From UBA935 sp031555615 (GTDB lineage Bacteria; Bacillota; Clostridia; Lachnospirales; Lachnospiraceae): a stretch of 64,000 bases of DNA. Below the pieces are notes generated by a model that was not told the DNA's origin, searched no databases, and saw only the letters and a list, made by a program, of their open reading frames with translations. How positions within the stretch are numbered: position 1 is the first letter of the stretch; each line of letters begins with the position of its first letter. Both the position numbers and the translations under genes were made by a program. Positions 53,722 to 61,830 of this stretch are shown in pieces. Location: contig JAVBUF010000009.1 in NCBI GenBank assembly GCA_031555615.1, forward strand, positions 28,815 to 92,814, given 5' to 3'.

Positions 53722-55473
53722 TCAAATTTTAAAATTTTTACAAATATCAGCCGCTTCCCCGCGGCTTATGATCCGATTTAAATTTACCTTTTCCCCTTTG
53801 GGAAGCAATCCCAGGGAACAGGCCGCACGGATAAAAACCTGCCCATACGCAGGAACACTTCCATCATATTGGCAAGGTTCTTCCGCCGGCAACTGCTTAC
53901 GGCTTTTATAACCGTTCAGAGCCAAAACCAGAAACTCCCAAAGCTTTACCTCCTGTTCCGGGTAAAATCGGTTATTGCTGCATAGTTCAGGAGGAATGAT
54001 GCCATTTTGATAAGCACACTCCACGCCCCCCGCATACCATTCGTGGCCAACCACATCCACAAACATATCATTATATACATTAGACCGGAAGAATCTTGCG
54101 GTCTGAATAATCATATCCAAAGCCTCCGCCCGGGTCAGGGCTGCTGACCGCCGTTCCAGATCAACAAATAAGTCCTGGGCTGCATCCGGATCTACCATTT
54201 CGGCATAGGCCTCCGGTTTCTCCGGTAATTTAATTACCAAAGGCGGTGTCCATTCGCCAAACCCTTCCGTCACATGATCCGCCAACCAGGCATAAGCATT
54301 GACTGGGTGGTTCCGACATACCCTGAGAATCTCCTCAGTCACAAATCGGGCCATCTGATAGGCTCCGTAATCATTGCTGTGGGTAAAGTCGCCGGGATAA
54401 TAAAACCGCTTTGCCGCTTCCAGACCCAGTGCAGTTACAAACTCCATACTACGCTGGTGGAGGTCAATTACCGGCACATCCATTTCCCTTCCCAGGGCCA
54501 GACAGCAGTCCGCATATTCTTTTAACAGGTCATTATAAGAACCGTCATTGCCCCGCCAGCTATTCCGGGCCACCGGTGTGACCATCAATGGATGCATCCT
54601 GTTATCACGGCATTCATTGATGTAGCGAAGCAGATTCTCGCGATACCCTTCGGCTGCTTTCAAGCTATCCAGCTTCTGGTCATTATGGCCAAACTGAATC
54701 AGCAAAAAATCACCCGGCTTGCAGTACTGCCTGACGATTGCATAATGCCCTTCCTTCCGGAAGCTTTCTGTGGTGAGGCCGGAATGCGCATGATTGGATA
54801 CAACAATATCGTTATCCAGAAAGGCTCCCAGCATCTGTCCCCAACCGGCATAACTGGCCTCCGGAAAATAGGGATAGTCGGTATTCTGATCGGTCAGTGT
54901 AGAATCTCCGGCGATATACAAGGTGGGACAATTCACTTCTTCGATCTGCATCCGGGTTATCCGCAGTGCATCGGCAATTATCGCCACATCAATACTCTTA
55001 TCTTCATAAATGCACTCTTTTCCCCGGGGAATGATGTCACATACATTGGTCAAAAAGGTGCCGGTAAAGCTTTCACCGGCAGCCAGGCTGCCCTTGTAAG
55101 CCAGTCTGCGTCTACCGGAAAACAAAAGCATATTCTCCATTCCGCCAGCCGGTGCCTGTACCGTAACCGTTACCCGATAATTCCCCTGACGGGGGACATC
55201 TGCTTTAAAAATCAAGGGAATTCCGGCGGCCGGAGCTTCCATGAAACATCCCTGATCATCATTCCTGATCTGCGTCAGTTCCTCATTCCGATACCAATAT
55301 ACGGTATCAAATCCGGCATTAATCTCCGGTATCTTTAAAAGTTCCTGTTTTCTCCTGTTTTGTTCAACCACAAATCCATAGCCCGCTGACGGCTGATACA
55401 GATCATCAGCCGTCACGGTAATGCCATCGTATTTTTCTGAATGAATTCCAAACCGGAATTTTTTTAAATACAT
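53722..55473 (-). CDS. SGNH esterase (CE12-like, rhamnogalacturonan acetylesterase type) with SLH-like C-terminus
   Basis: The 583-residue protein has an N-terminal beta domain (about 1-170, VTVQAPAGGMENMLLFSG). A SGNH esterase core follows (about 180-390): nucleophile Ser in AGDSTLTDQ (about 187-194), FGHNDQK (about 259-265) and the catalytic Asp/His in FTHSNDYGA (about 361-369). The C-terminal ~140 residues look like two or three S-layer-homology modules (LTRAEALDMIIQTARFF...FVDVVGHEWYAGGVECAYQNGII). There is no signal peptide. It should remove acetyl groups from galacturonate of rhamnogalacturonan. Its ATG lies two bases after the GH105 stop. Confidence 0.85.
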   Translation of the reverse strand: MYLKKFRFGIHSEKYDGITVTADDLYQPSAGYGFVVEQNRRKQELLKIPEINAGFDTVYWYRNEELTQIRNDDQGCFMEAPAAGIPLIFKADVPRQGNYRVTVTVQAPAGGMENMLLFSGRRRLAYKGSLAAGESFTGTFLTNVCDIIPRGKECIYEDKSIDVAIIADALRITRMQIEEVNCPTLYIAGDSTLTDQNTDYPYFPEASYAGWGQMLGAFLDNDIVVSNHAHSGLTTESFRKEGHYAIVRQYCKPGDFLLIQFGHNDQKLDSLKAAEGYRENLLRYINECRDNRMHPLMVTPVARNSWRGNDGSYNDLLKEYADCCLALGREMDVPVIDLHQRSMEFVTALGLEAAKRFYYPGDFTHSNDYGAYQMARFVTEEILRVCRNHPVNAYAWLADHVTEGFGEWTPPLVIKLPEKPEAYAEMVDPDAAQDLFVDLERRSAALTRAEALDMIIQTARFFRSNVYNDMFVDVVGHEWYAGGVECAYQNGIIPPELCSNNRFYPEQEVKLWEFLVLALNGYKSRKQLPAEEPCQYDGSVPAYGQVFIRAACSLGLLPKGEKVNLNRIISRGEAADICKNFKI

Positions 55474-55475
55474 AT

Positions 55476-56528
55476 TTATAGCGCCCCATCCTTTGCACTT
55501 TCATCGGCTACCAACAGTTCTGACAAAAAGGCCAGTGCCAGTCCCTGTCCCCATCCCTGGATCCAGTCTTTGGATATTTCACAATAGCCCTTCACGTCCT
55601 TCATCACTGCCGTTCCGCCGGATACATTACATACTTTACCGTCTTCGCTGATATTTGCCAACAAGCCCTTAATGGCCAGATTGATATATCTGGAATGAAG
55701 GGGATTTCCTCTTGTCAGCATGGCGGCAGCGATTCCGGCCGATGCCGAAACCTCCTCATAAGAGGATGTATCGTTCAGCACTGTCCGCCACAGGCCATTT
55801 TCGGTCTGAACGGTTTTCAATGCTGCCAGCTGCTCATTCAGAGAACCGGCAACATCCATATATTTGGGATACAAATAACATTCCGGCAGCCGGCCTCCCA
55901 CCTGAGACATGGTGTATGCTGCCCAGGCATTGGCTCTTCCCCAGTAAATCCCGGACATATGATCGCCGGCGATATTATTGTAACCATGATAATAAAATCC
56001 GGTTGAAGAATCCTGTAAATATTTGATATGCCAGTACCATTGATTCAGGGCATCTTCGATCAGAGCTTCCTCTTTGTTGATGACCCCTACCCGCAGCAGA
56101 AAAAAGGCAGCCATAAATAACGTATCCGCCCAGGCCTGCTCCGGAAAATCATTATTGGCCGACACCGTATGCTGTAAGACGTGATCACCAAACCGCAGTG
56201 CATCCTTACGGATATATGCGATCTTACTCATCACAATCTCCCAGTACCGCTCTTCTCCGGTGGCCTGATATAACGTGATCAGGCAATGTCCCATGGCACA
56301 GGCATTTACCGTCCATACCCGGGGAAGCCCCAGTTCAATCAGCTCGTCGATCCGGTTCTTTAACAACGTCAGATATTCTTCCTTCCCGGTTTTTTCATAG
56401 GCTTCGCAAATGCCATAATAAGCCACTCCGCAAGGCCAATCCCAGGTAAGATCCATATTCATGGTCTTTTTTACAACCCTGTCAATTACTTGTTCTATTT
56501 GCTTTTTATCATAATCCAGCTTTAACAT
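55476..56528 (-). CDS. GH105 unsaturated rhamnogalacturonyl hydrolase
   Basis: Cytoplasmic enzyme that removes the unsaturated galacturonyl residue left by rhamnogalacturonan lyases, giving rhamnose. The 350-residue (alpha/alpha)6 protein matches YteR: DWPCGVAYYGI near 32-42, NDFPEQAWADTLFMAAFFL near 126-144 with the catalytic Asp near 135, GRANAW near 195, and the C-terminal WIQGWGQGLAL. Start ATG 56528 has AGGAGG five bases ahead; the ATG one codon before is too close. It follows the importer's binding protein gene beyond a hairpin. Confidence 0.92.
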   Translation of the reverse strand: MLKLDYDKKQIEQVIDRVVKKTMNMDLTWDWPCGVAYYGICEAYEKTGKEEYLTLLKNRIDELIELGLPRVWTVNACAMGHCLITLYQATGEERYWEIVMSKIAYIRKDALRFGDHVLQHTVSANNDFPEQAWADTLFMAAFFLLRVGVINKEEALIEDALNQWYWHIKYLQDSSTGFYYHGYNNIAGDHMSGIYWGRANAWAAYTMSQVGGRLPECYLYPKYMDVAGSLNEQLAALKTVQTENGLWRTVLNDTSSYEEVSASAGIAAAMLTRGNPLHSRYINLAIKGLLANISEDGKVCNVSGGTAVMKDVKGYCEISKDWIQGWGQGLALAFLSELLVADESAKDGAL

Positions 56529-56548
56529 CATAACCTCCTATTATAGGA

Positions 56549-56580
56549 TAGCTCCCCAGCAAGAAGCAGTTGGGGAGCTA
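56549..56580 (-). other. Stem-loop after the third binding-protein gene
   Basis: TAGCTCCCCA (56549-56558) and TGGGGAGCTA (56571-56580), a perfect 10-base stem with a 12-base loop, 23 bases past the binding protein stop. No T-run follows on the minus strand; the GH105 ribosome-binding site comes a few bases later. Confidence 0.8.
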
Positions 56581-56603
56581 TTACATTTTAGCTTATGAGC
56601 TTA

Positions 56604-58271
56604 TTATTTCAATGCACCTGTATTGATCAGTTCCTGTTTTTCATCCAGGATTGCCTGATATCCGGCATCCAGATATTCCTCGCAGGCGGCTTTGTAGTTT
56701 GCATCAAAGTCTGCTTCACTGCCGGTAGCAACTTTTACATACAACTGCTTCCAAAGTTCTCTTAAGTCTGCTGCTGATTCTGAGGAAGTTTCCACTACTG
56801 CGGTGAAAATCGGGTTAATCAATCCGTAGGGTTCCTGATCCTGGAAGTACTTATAATTGTCTTCAATCAGATACTCATATCCTTCCGGAGCCCAGTTCTT
56901 GATATTGGATTTGTAAGTAAGAGCATCATCTTCATAAACGATGGCTTCTACTACCAGACACCAGTAATCTTTGTTATTGTTATTGGAAACCTTCCAGTCT
57001 CCGGCATAATCCGGTGTACGCACTGCCAGGCCATCAGCATCCATGGTATAGCTTTCGCCTTCAACACCATACTGGTACTGGAACAGATTCTCCGGCTGGC
57101 TCAGCCATTCCAGATACATCCATACTGCTGCACGCTGCTCATCGGTACAGGTAGAGTTCATACCCATGATCATACCATAAGCAGGATACTCATAGTAATA
57201 AGGATTATTTCCGGCGGGTACTTTTGCACGGATCGGCAGAGTTGCTAATTTAGCACCCGGATCGTTGGCCAGCAAACTGGTAATTACATCTGTTGAACTG
57301 GACAGATATAAGCCATAGGTTCCAGTCTTTCCAGCGATAAAATCAGCTTTAGTTTTGGCATCCTCGTCTTTTAAGTAAAACTCAGGATCAACCAATCCAT
57401 TGTTGTACTGATAGTTCAGGTTCTTCAGGTATGCTTCCGATGCACTCCAGGGAAGGGATGCTACTGCCAGATCGGAATACAGGTTGATATCATTTTGATC
57501 TACGGAATTGCCGATATAGCCATAGTGATAAGTAAAGTTATTGAACAATAAGGTTTCGCCTAATTTGCCAAGGCCGGCATCTTTCCATGACTGTGCTACA
57601 GCATTCAGTTCTTCTACACTGGTAGGCATAGCAGCACCTACTTTATCCAGCCAGTCCTGTCTAACCAGAGTAACCCACTGATAGTACATGGTAGGTCTTT
57701 CAGCAAAGAAGAACATGGTCTGACCGTCCATTTCACCATAGGTATCGATGGTGGAACCAAGGTTTGCATAATAGGTGGGTGCATAGTTGGCAATTTCATT
57801 TACATCCAAAGGCTGCATTGCACCTTCGTTGAAATAGTTAACTGCCTGAGGCATATCATAGTGCATGATAATGCTGGGAGCGGTTCCGGCAGCGATCATC
57901 TGCATATAGTCGGCCACTTCGGTACCACGGCCGATGGCTACATATTCAACATTGATATTGTACTTGTCACCGAATTCGGACTGTACCCATTTGGTATAAG
58001 TATTATCGGTTACATTCCAGCCTTCAAATGCTCTGTCATAAACAGGTATCTGGATAGTTACTTTGTCGGAAAATCCGCCTGAGTAGTCCGGATATGCAGC
58101 TTCTGCGGTTTCTGCCGGTGCTTCCTCTTTGGTTTCAGTGGCAGTAGTTGTTTCTGCCGGTTTTTCTGCAGTTTGGGTGGTTTCTTCTTTGGCACCACAG
58201 CCTGCTAAAGTTCCCATTACCATAACACTTGCTAACGCCATGGCAATCACTTTTTGAAGATTCTTCTTCAT
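56604..58271 (-). CDS. Oligosaccharide-binding lipoprotein (LplA/YtcQ-like)
   Basis: The 555-residue binding protein has a signal peptide with lipobox TLAGC (Cys25), a long Thr/Glu linker (about 27-62) and a large family-1 binding domain of the LplA type (WVQSEFGDKYNINVEYVAIGRG; APSIIMHYDMPQ; EYLIEDNYKYFQDQEPYGLINP). Such proteins bind rhamnogalacturonan or other oligosaccharides. AAGGAGG precedes the ATG. Unusually, it is the third gene of the importer set, after both permeases, and is flanked by hairpins on both sides. Confidence 0.92.
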   Translation of the reverse strand: MKKNLQKVIAMALASVMVMGTLAGCGAKEETTQTAEKPAETTTATETKEEAPAETAEAAYPDYSGGFSDKVTIQIPVYDRAFEGWNVTDNTYTKWVQSEFGDKYNINVEYVAIGRGTEVADYMQMIAAGTAPSIIMHYDMPQAVNYFNEGAMQPLDVNEIANYAPTYYANLGSTIDTYGEMDGQTMFFFAERPTMYYQWVTLVRQDWLDKVGAAMPTSVEELNAVAQSWKDAGLGKLGETLLFNNFTYHYGYIGNSVDQNDINLYSDLAVASLPWSASEAYLKNLNYQYNNGLVDPEFYLKDEDAKTKADFIAGKTGTYGLYLSSSTDVITSLLANDPGAKLATLPIRAKVPAGNNPYYYEYPAYGMIMGMNSTCTDEQRAAVWMYLEWLSQPENLFQYQYGVEGESYTMDADGLAVRTPDYAGDWKVSNNNNKDYWCLVVEAIVYEDDALTYKSNIKNWAPEGYEYLIEDNYKYFQDQEPYGLINPIFTAVVETSSESAADLRELWKQLYVKVATGSEADFDANYKAACEEYLDAGYQAILDEKQELINTGALK

Positions 58272-58311
58272 AATGATCCTCCTTAAAATTGTGAAGTTTT
58301 TAGTTTTTTCC

Positions 58312-58344
58312 GTGCGATTAGTCGCACTTGCGATTTAGTCGCAC
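58312..58344 (-). other. Tandem hairpins before the binding-protein gene
   Basis: GTGCGATTAGTCGCAC (58312-58327) and TTGCGATTTAGTCGCAC (58328-58344) are near-identical hairpins repeated in tandem, between the permease stop and the binding protein's ribosome-binding site. They may mark an RNA cleavage or protection site. Confidence 0.75.
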
Positions 58345-58346
58345 TT

Positions 58347-59222
58347 TTATCCTTTAACAGCTCCGATCATGGTACCCTGTACAAAGTACTTCTGAAGGAA
58401 CGGATAAACAATGATAATAGGTACAGTGGCAAACATAACACATGCTGCCGTTAATACTTCCGGATTGGTGATAACTCCGGTAACACCGCCTTCCGACTGA
58501 ATCGATTCTGTAGCTGAAATAACCAGATAATACAGCTTCAACTGCAGCGGCCGCAGGGAAGTCCTTTGTTTGATATAAAACAAAGCATCCTGATAGGCGT
58601 TCCATCTGCCCACTGCAAAGAACAGGGCGATGGTTGCCAGAATCGGTTTGGACAGCGGCAGGACGATCCTGGTGAGGATGGTCACATGATTGGCACCGTC
58701 GATAAACGCCGATTCCACCAAACTGTCCGGTATGGATGACTGAAAGGAATTCTTCATAATCAAAAAGTTATAAGCACTGAATGCCAGCGGTAAAATCAGG
58801 CAGCTCCAGGTATCCAGCATTTTCAGATTACTCATCAGCAGATAATCCGGGATAATACCGGCGGTAAAGTACATGGTAAACATAAACATTACAGTGAAAA
58901 ATTTGCGGCCCTTCAACTGCGGTCTGGATAACACATATGCTGAACATACGGTGAGGAACATCCCCACTGCCGTAAAGGCTGCGGTCATAATCACGGTTAC
59001 ATATAAGGAACGGATGATGGAACTGTCACCGAATACTTTCTTGTAAGCCTCCAGGCTGAATCCTTTGGGAAGCAGAAAAACCTTATTGGCAATTACAAAT
59101 GCATCCGTACTGATGGACTTGGCAAACACATGAATAAAAGGCAGCAGACAGGTTAAACTGAACGTCAGGATGATCAAATAGAACAATCCGTCAAAAAACA
59201 TATTTTTATATTTTGTATTCAT
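58347..59222 (-). CDS. Carbohydrate ABC transporter permease, LplC/YtcP type
   Basis: The 291-residue permease has about six membrane segments and an EAA-type loop ESAFIDGANHVTILTRIVLPLSKP near residues 166-189. The C-terminus (KYFVQGTMIGAVKG) is that of the LplC group. GGAGGAG precedes the ATG. It pairs with the LplB-type permease 11 bases upstream. ATP is probably supplied by a shared ATPase encoded elsewhere. Confidence 0.92.
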   Translation of the reverse strand: MNTKYKNMFFDGLFYLIILTFSLTCLLPFIHVFAKSISTDAFVIANKVFLLPKGFSLEAYKKVFGDSSIIRSLYVTVIMTAAFTAVGMFLTVCSAYVLSRPQLKGRKFFTVMFMFTMYFTAGIIPDYLLMSNLKMLDTWSCLILPLAFSAYNFLIMKNSFQSSIPDSLVESAFIDGANHVTILTRIVLPLSKPILATIALFFAVGRWNAYQDALFYIKQRTSLRPLQLKLYYLVISATESIQSEGGVTGVITNPEVLTAACVMFATVPIIIVYPFLQKYFVQGTMIGAVKG

Positions 59223-59233
59223 ATGCGCTCCTC

Positions 59234-60172
59234 CTATATTAATCCGTCTTCGCCAAGTTTCTTGGCAACAAAGTCCGCCAACAGTACCAATACCAAGCCA
59301 ATCACTGACTGGAACAGTCCCAGTGCGGTAGAATCACTGAACTTACCGCTGCCGATTCCCCACCGGTAGATCAATACCGGAATGGTGGTGGTATACTCCG
59401 TTACTTTCACATTGGTCAGGGCCATAATCCGTTCAAAAGAACCGCCCATTACTTTACCCAGATTCATGATCAGCAAAATAACTATGGTACTGCGGATACA
59501 GGGAAGGGTCACATGCAAACATTGCTTCCACCGTCCGGCCCCGTCTACTGTGGCCGCCTCATATAGTTCCGAATTTACGCTGGTGATGGCCGCCAGATAA
59601 ATGATGGTTCCCCATCCCATGGTTTGCCAGACACCGATCAATACATATGTAATCAGCCACCAGGTGTCTTCCTGTAAAAAGGGAATTCGGCTGCTGCCGG
59701 CATTTTCAATCAGGTTGTTGATGACACCGCTGTTGAGACCGAATAACTGATATCCCAACGCACCGATAATAATCCATGATAAAAAGTGGGGCAGATATAA
59801 TAATGTCTGTGTTGCTTTCTTAAAATATTTGTTTTTTACTTCATTAAGCAGTAATGCTAAAATAATCGGCATGGGGAATCCAAAGATCAGATCCAGGATA
59901 TTCAGAAACAGGGTGTTTTTTACTGCCTTGCCGAAGTCCCGGTGGGCAAATACTTTTTGGAAGACATCAAAGCCAACCCACTTGCTGTCGAAGAACCCTT
60001 TAGCCGCCTTGTAATCCTTAAAAGCGATTATCAATCCACTGTAAGCCGCATATTTGAATATCAGTACAAAAATCACAGGAATCAAAAGAAGTGCATATAA
60101 CTGCCAATCCCGTTTAAAAAAGTATACAACATTTTTTCTGTTTGCTTGTTTTGCTGCTTTGGTTTTCGCCAT
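59234..60172 (-). CDS. Carbohydrate ABC transporter permease, LplB/YteP type
   Basis: The 312-residue permease starts MAKTKAAKQANRKNVVYFFKRDWQLY, typical for LplB relatives. It has about six membrane segments and the EAA loop EAATVDGAGRWKQCLHVTLPCI near 210-231. Start 60172 follows GGGAGG; the ATG at 60202 has no site. First gene of the minus-strand rhamnogalacturonan operon that continues to GH112. Confidence 0.92.
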   Translation of the reverse strand: MAKTKAAKQANRKNVVYFFKRDWQLYALLLIPVIFVLIFKYAAYSGLIIAFKDYKAAKGFFDSKWVGFDVFQKVFAHRDFGKAVKNTLFLNILDLIFGFPMPIILALLLNEVKNKYFKKATQTLLYLPHFLSWIIIGALGYQLFGLNSGVINNLIENAGSSRIPFLQEDTWWLITYVLIGVWQTMGWGTIIYLAAITSVNSELYEAATVDGAGRWKQCLHVTLPCIRSTIVILLIMNLGKVMGGSFERIMALTNVKVTEYTTTIPVLIYRWGIGSGKFSDSTALGLFQSVIGLVLVLLADFVAKKLGEDGLI

Positions 60173-60281
60173 ACTTGCCTCCCAATCGTTTGATAACCTC
60201 ATTCCTTGTATCTATTATCATATAAATCTCCGGCTCTTTCTAATCATTTTCATAAAAATACTATGCAATTTCAACCATTTA

Positions 60282-60290
60282 TGATATAAT
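60282..60290 (+). promoter_or_regulatory. Extended -10 promoter of the second AraC regulator
   Basis: TGATATAAT (TGn plus TATAAT) in the 298-base region between the permease and the regulator. No clear promoter for the minus-strand operon was found there. Confidence 0.5.
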
Positions 60291-60296
60291 TTTTCC

Positions 60297-60316
60297 AAGT
60301 TACATATATGCAACTT
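60297..60316. promoter_or_regulatory. Palindrome in the divergent region
   Basis: AAGTTACATATATGCAACTT, a 20-base inverted repeat with a single mismatched pair, beginning 7 bases after the -10 of the AraC gene. A possible operator for the divergent units. Confidence 0.45.
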
Positions 60317-60470
60317 TTATAATCATCGGTTTCTTGACATTTGTTTTATGGTCATATTGTCTATTCATTTTAAATTATTTATTAATTTTATTAAATTTCT
60401 GGTTTATTTATCGCAAATATTCATCTTGTCAAATCGAAAAATGGTTGTTTTTGAATGGAGTATCTGTCTT

Positions 60471-61433
60471 ATGGCTAAAAGTAAACGTACTGTTATTGAA
60501 TACCGTAACTATTATCTGCCCCTGCAGTTTCCCGTCCTGCTGCTATCCGGCGATTACTGGAAAATATCGGATAAACCCAGCGGCCGGCTGCATTTTCATA
60601 ACTGTCTGGAAATCGGCATCTGCCACTCCCACGGCGGAATTATGGAGTTTCAGGATACCGCCCTTTCCTTTGCGGCCGGTGATATCACCTGTATTCCCCG
60701 GAACATTCCCCACACAACTTACAGTTGGACCGGAACCGAAAGCCACTGGTCTTATCTTTTCATTGACCCGGAGAATCTGTTTCACAATCTCCTGCCCAGC
60801 TCCTGGCAAAACTACGACCTGTCCCTGTCGCCGCTGCATGATTATACTCATATTTTCAGCCAGCGGGAATATCCGGCCATTCAGGCCCTGACCCAGGCCA
60901 TTATCACCGAGCTGGAAGAGCAAAAGCCCGGTTACCAGATCAGTGCCAAAGGCTTGCTTTTGTCCCTGTATATCATGCTGTACCGGATTCAGACCATGAA
61001 TGTGCACAAAAAAAGTGCCGATGACACCGCCTTGCCGCCTGACAATGCGCTGGTGATCACACCGGCCCTTGATTATATTGACTTAAACTATATGCAGCCC
61101 TTTTCCGTTGACTTTCTGGCCGGGCTGTGCCACTGGAGCCCTACCCATTTCCGCCGGATCTTCCACGAGATCATGGGGGTTTCCCCGCTGGAATACACTA
61201 ACAATGTCCGTATCCTGAAGGCCTGCGTACTGCTGCGCAGTACCGAAGAATCCATTTTGGACATCTCCGAAACCGTTGGCTTCCATTCTGTTTCCAGCTT
61301 TAACCGGTTCTTCATCCGGGTGATGCAGATGGCCCCCAGAGAATACCGCAAACAGATGATCCAAACCGATAAACGGATGGAAAACCAGTCCATTCTGGAA
61401 TATGCCGGATGGATGTATCCGGAAAAAACATAA
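60471..61433 (+). CDS. AraC-family transcriptional regulator (second)
   Basis: The 320-residue protein has an N-terminal cupin-like sensor (LHFHNCLEIGICHSHGGIMEF; GDITCIPRNIPHTTYS) and a C-terminal HTH pair (about 215-305: FSVDFLAGLCHWSPTHFRRIFHEIMGVSP...ISETVGFHSVSSFNRFFIRVMQMAPREYR). The start at 60471 (MAKSKRTVIEY) has GGAG ten bases upstream; the long in-frame extension before it is AT-rich and has no ribosome-binding site. It is divergent from the importer operon and probably activates it. Its stop is 3 bases from the converging rhaM stop. Confidence 0.88.
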   Translation: MAKSKRTVIEYRNYYLPLQFPVLLLSGDYWKISDKPSGRLHFHNCLEIGICHSHGGIMEFQDTALSFAAGDITCIPRNIPHTTYSWTGTESHWSYLFIDPENLFHNLLPSSWQNYDLSLSPLHDYTHIFSQREYPAIQALTQAIITELEEQKPGYQISAKGLLLSLYIMLYRIQTMNVHKKSADDTALPPDNALVITPALDYIDLNYMQPFSVDFLAGLCHWSPTHFRRIFHEIMGVSPLEYTNNVRILKACVLLRSTEESILDISETVGFHSVSSFNRFFIRVMQMAPREYRKQMIQTDKRMENQSILEYAGWMYPEKT

Positions 61434-61436
61434 TCC

Positions 61437-61748
61437 TTAATCTAAATGGAACAACGGCTGTAAATCCACGCTGACCGGACTGTTATCGGGATTGGTTTCC
61501 ATGATATCCGCCATATAATCCCACCACTTCCGGTTGATGGCAGTATCAGCCCCCTTGCTCCACAGTTCCGCATCGCTGATTTCGATATAGCCGAACAGAG
61601 TAAGAGTTTCCCGATCCAGAAAAATGGTATAATTCTTTCCGCCATGCTGATGGATCATATCTATCATTTCCGGCCACAGTTCATTGTGCCTTTTTTCATA
61701 CTCTGCCTCCTGACCGGCAAATAATTTCATTTTAAATCCTTTAATCAT
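61437..61748 (-). CDS. rhaM: L-rhamnose mutarotase
   Basis: RhaM interconverts alpha- and beta-L-rhamnose. The 103-residue dimeric ferredoxin-like protein has the family residues: KRHNELWPE with His21, Tyr40 and the Trp pair in RKWWDYM (75-76), matching E. coli RhaM His22, Tyr41 and Trp60/63 region. AAGGAGG precedes the ATG. It sits beside the pectin locus, whose GH105 and GH112 steps release rhamnose. No rhamnose isomerase or kinase is in the window. Confidence 0.92.
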   Translation of the reverse strand: MIKGFKMKLFAGQEAEYEKRHNELWPEMIDMIHQHGGKNYTIFLDRETLTLFGYIEISDAELWSKGADTAINRKWWDYMADIMETNPDNSPVSVDLQPLFHLD

Positions 61749-61830
61749 ATCCTTTTCCTCCTTTTTATAATTGCGGCAATTTTATTCCGGAAAAATCCGG
61801 TTTCAAATATCGCCGTTTATCTTTCATTAT

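Noticed and set aside
54592..55338. Plus-strand frame of 248 codons inside the SGNH esterase gene
   Set aside because: Antisense shadow; the minus-strand gene has a full SGNH motif set and operon spacing.
61785..61800. CCGGA/TCCGG hairpin as terminator of the AEC transporter gene
   Set aside because: Only five base pairs and no T-run on the minus strand; insufficient.
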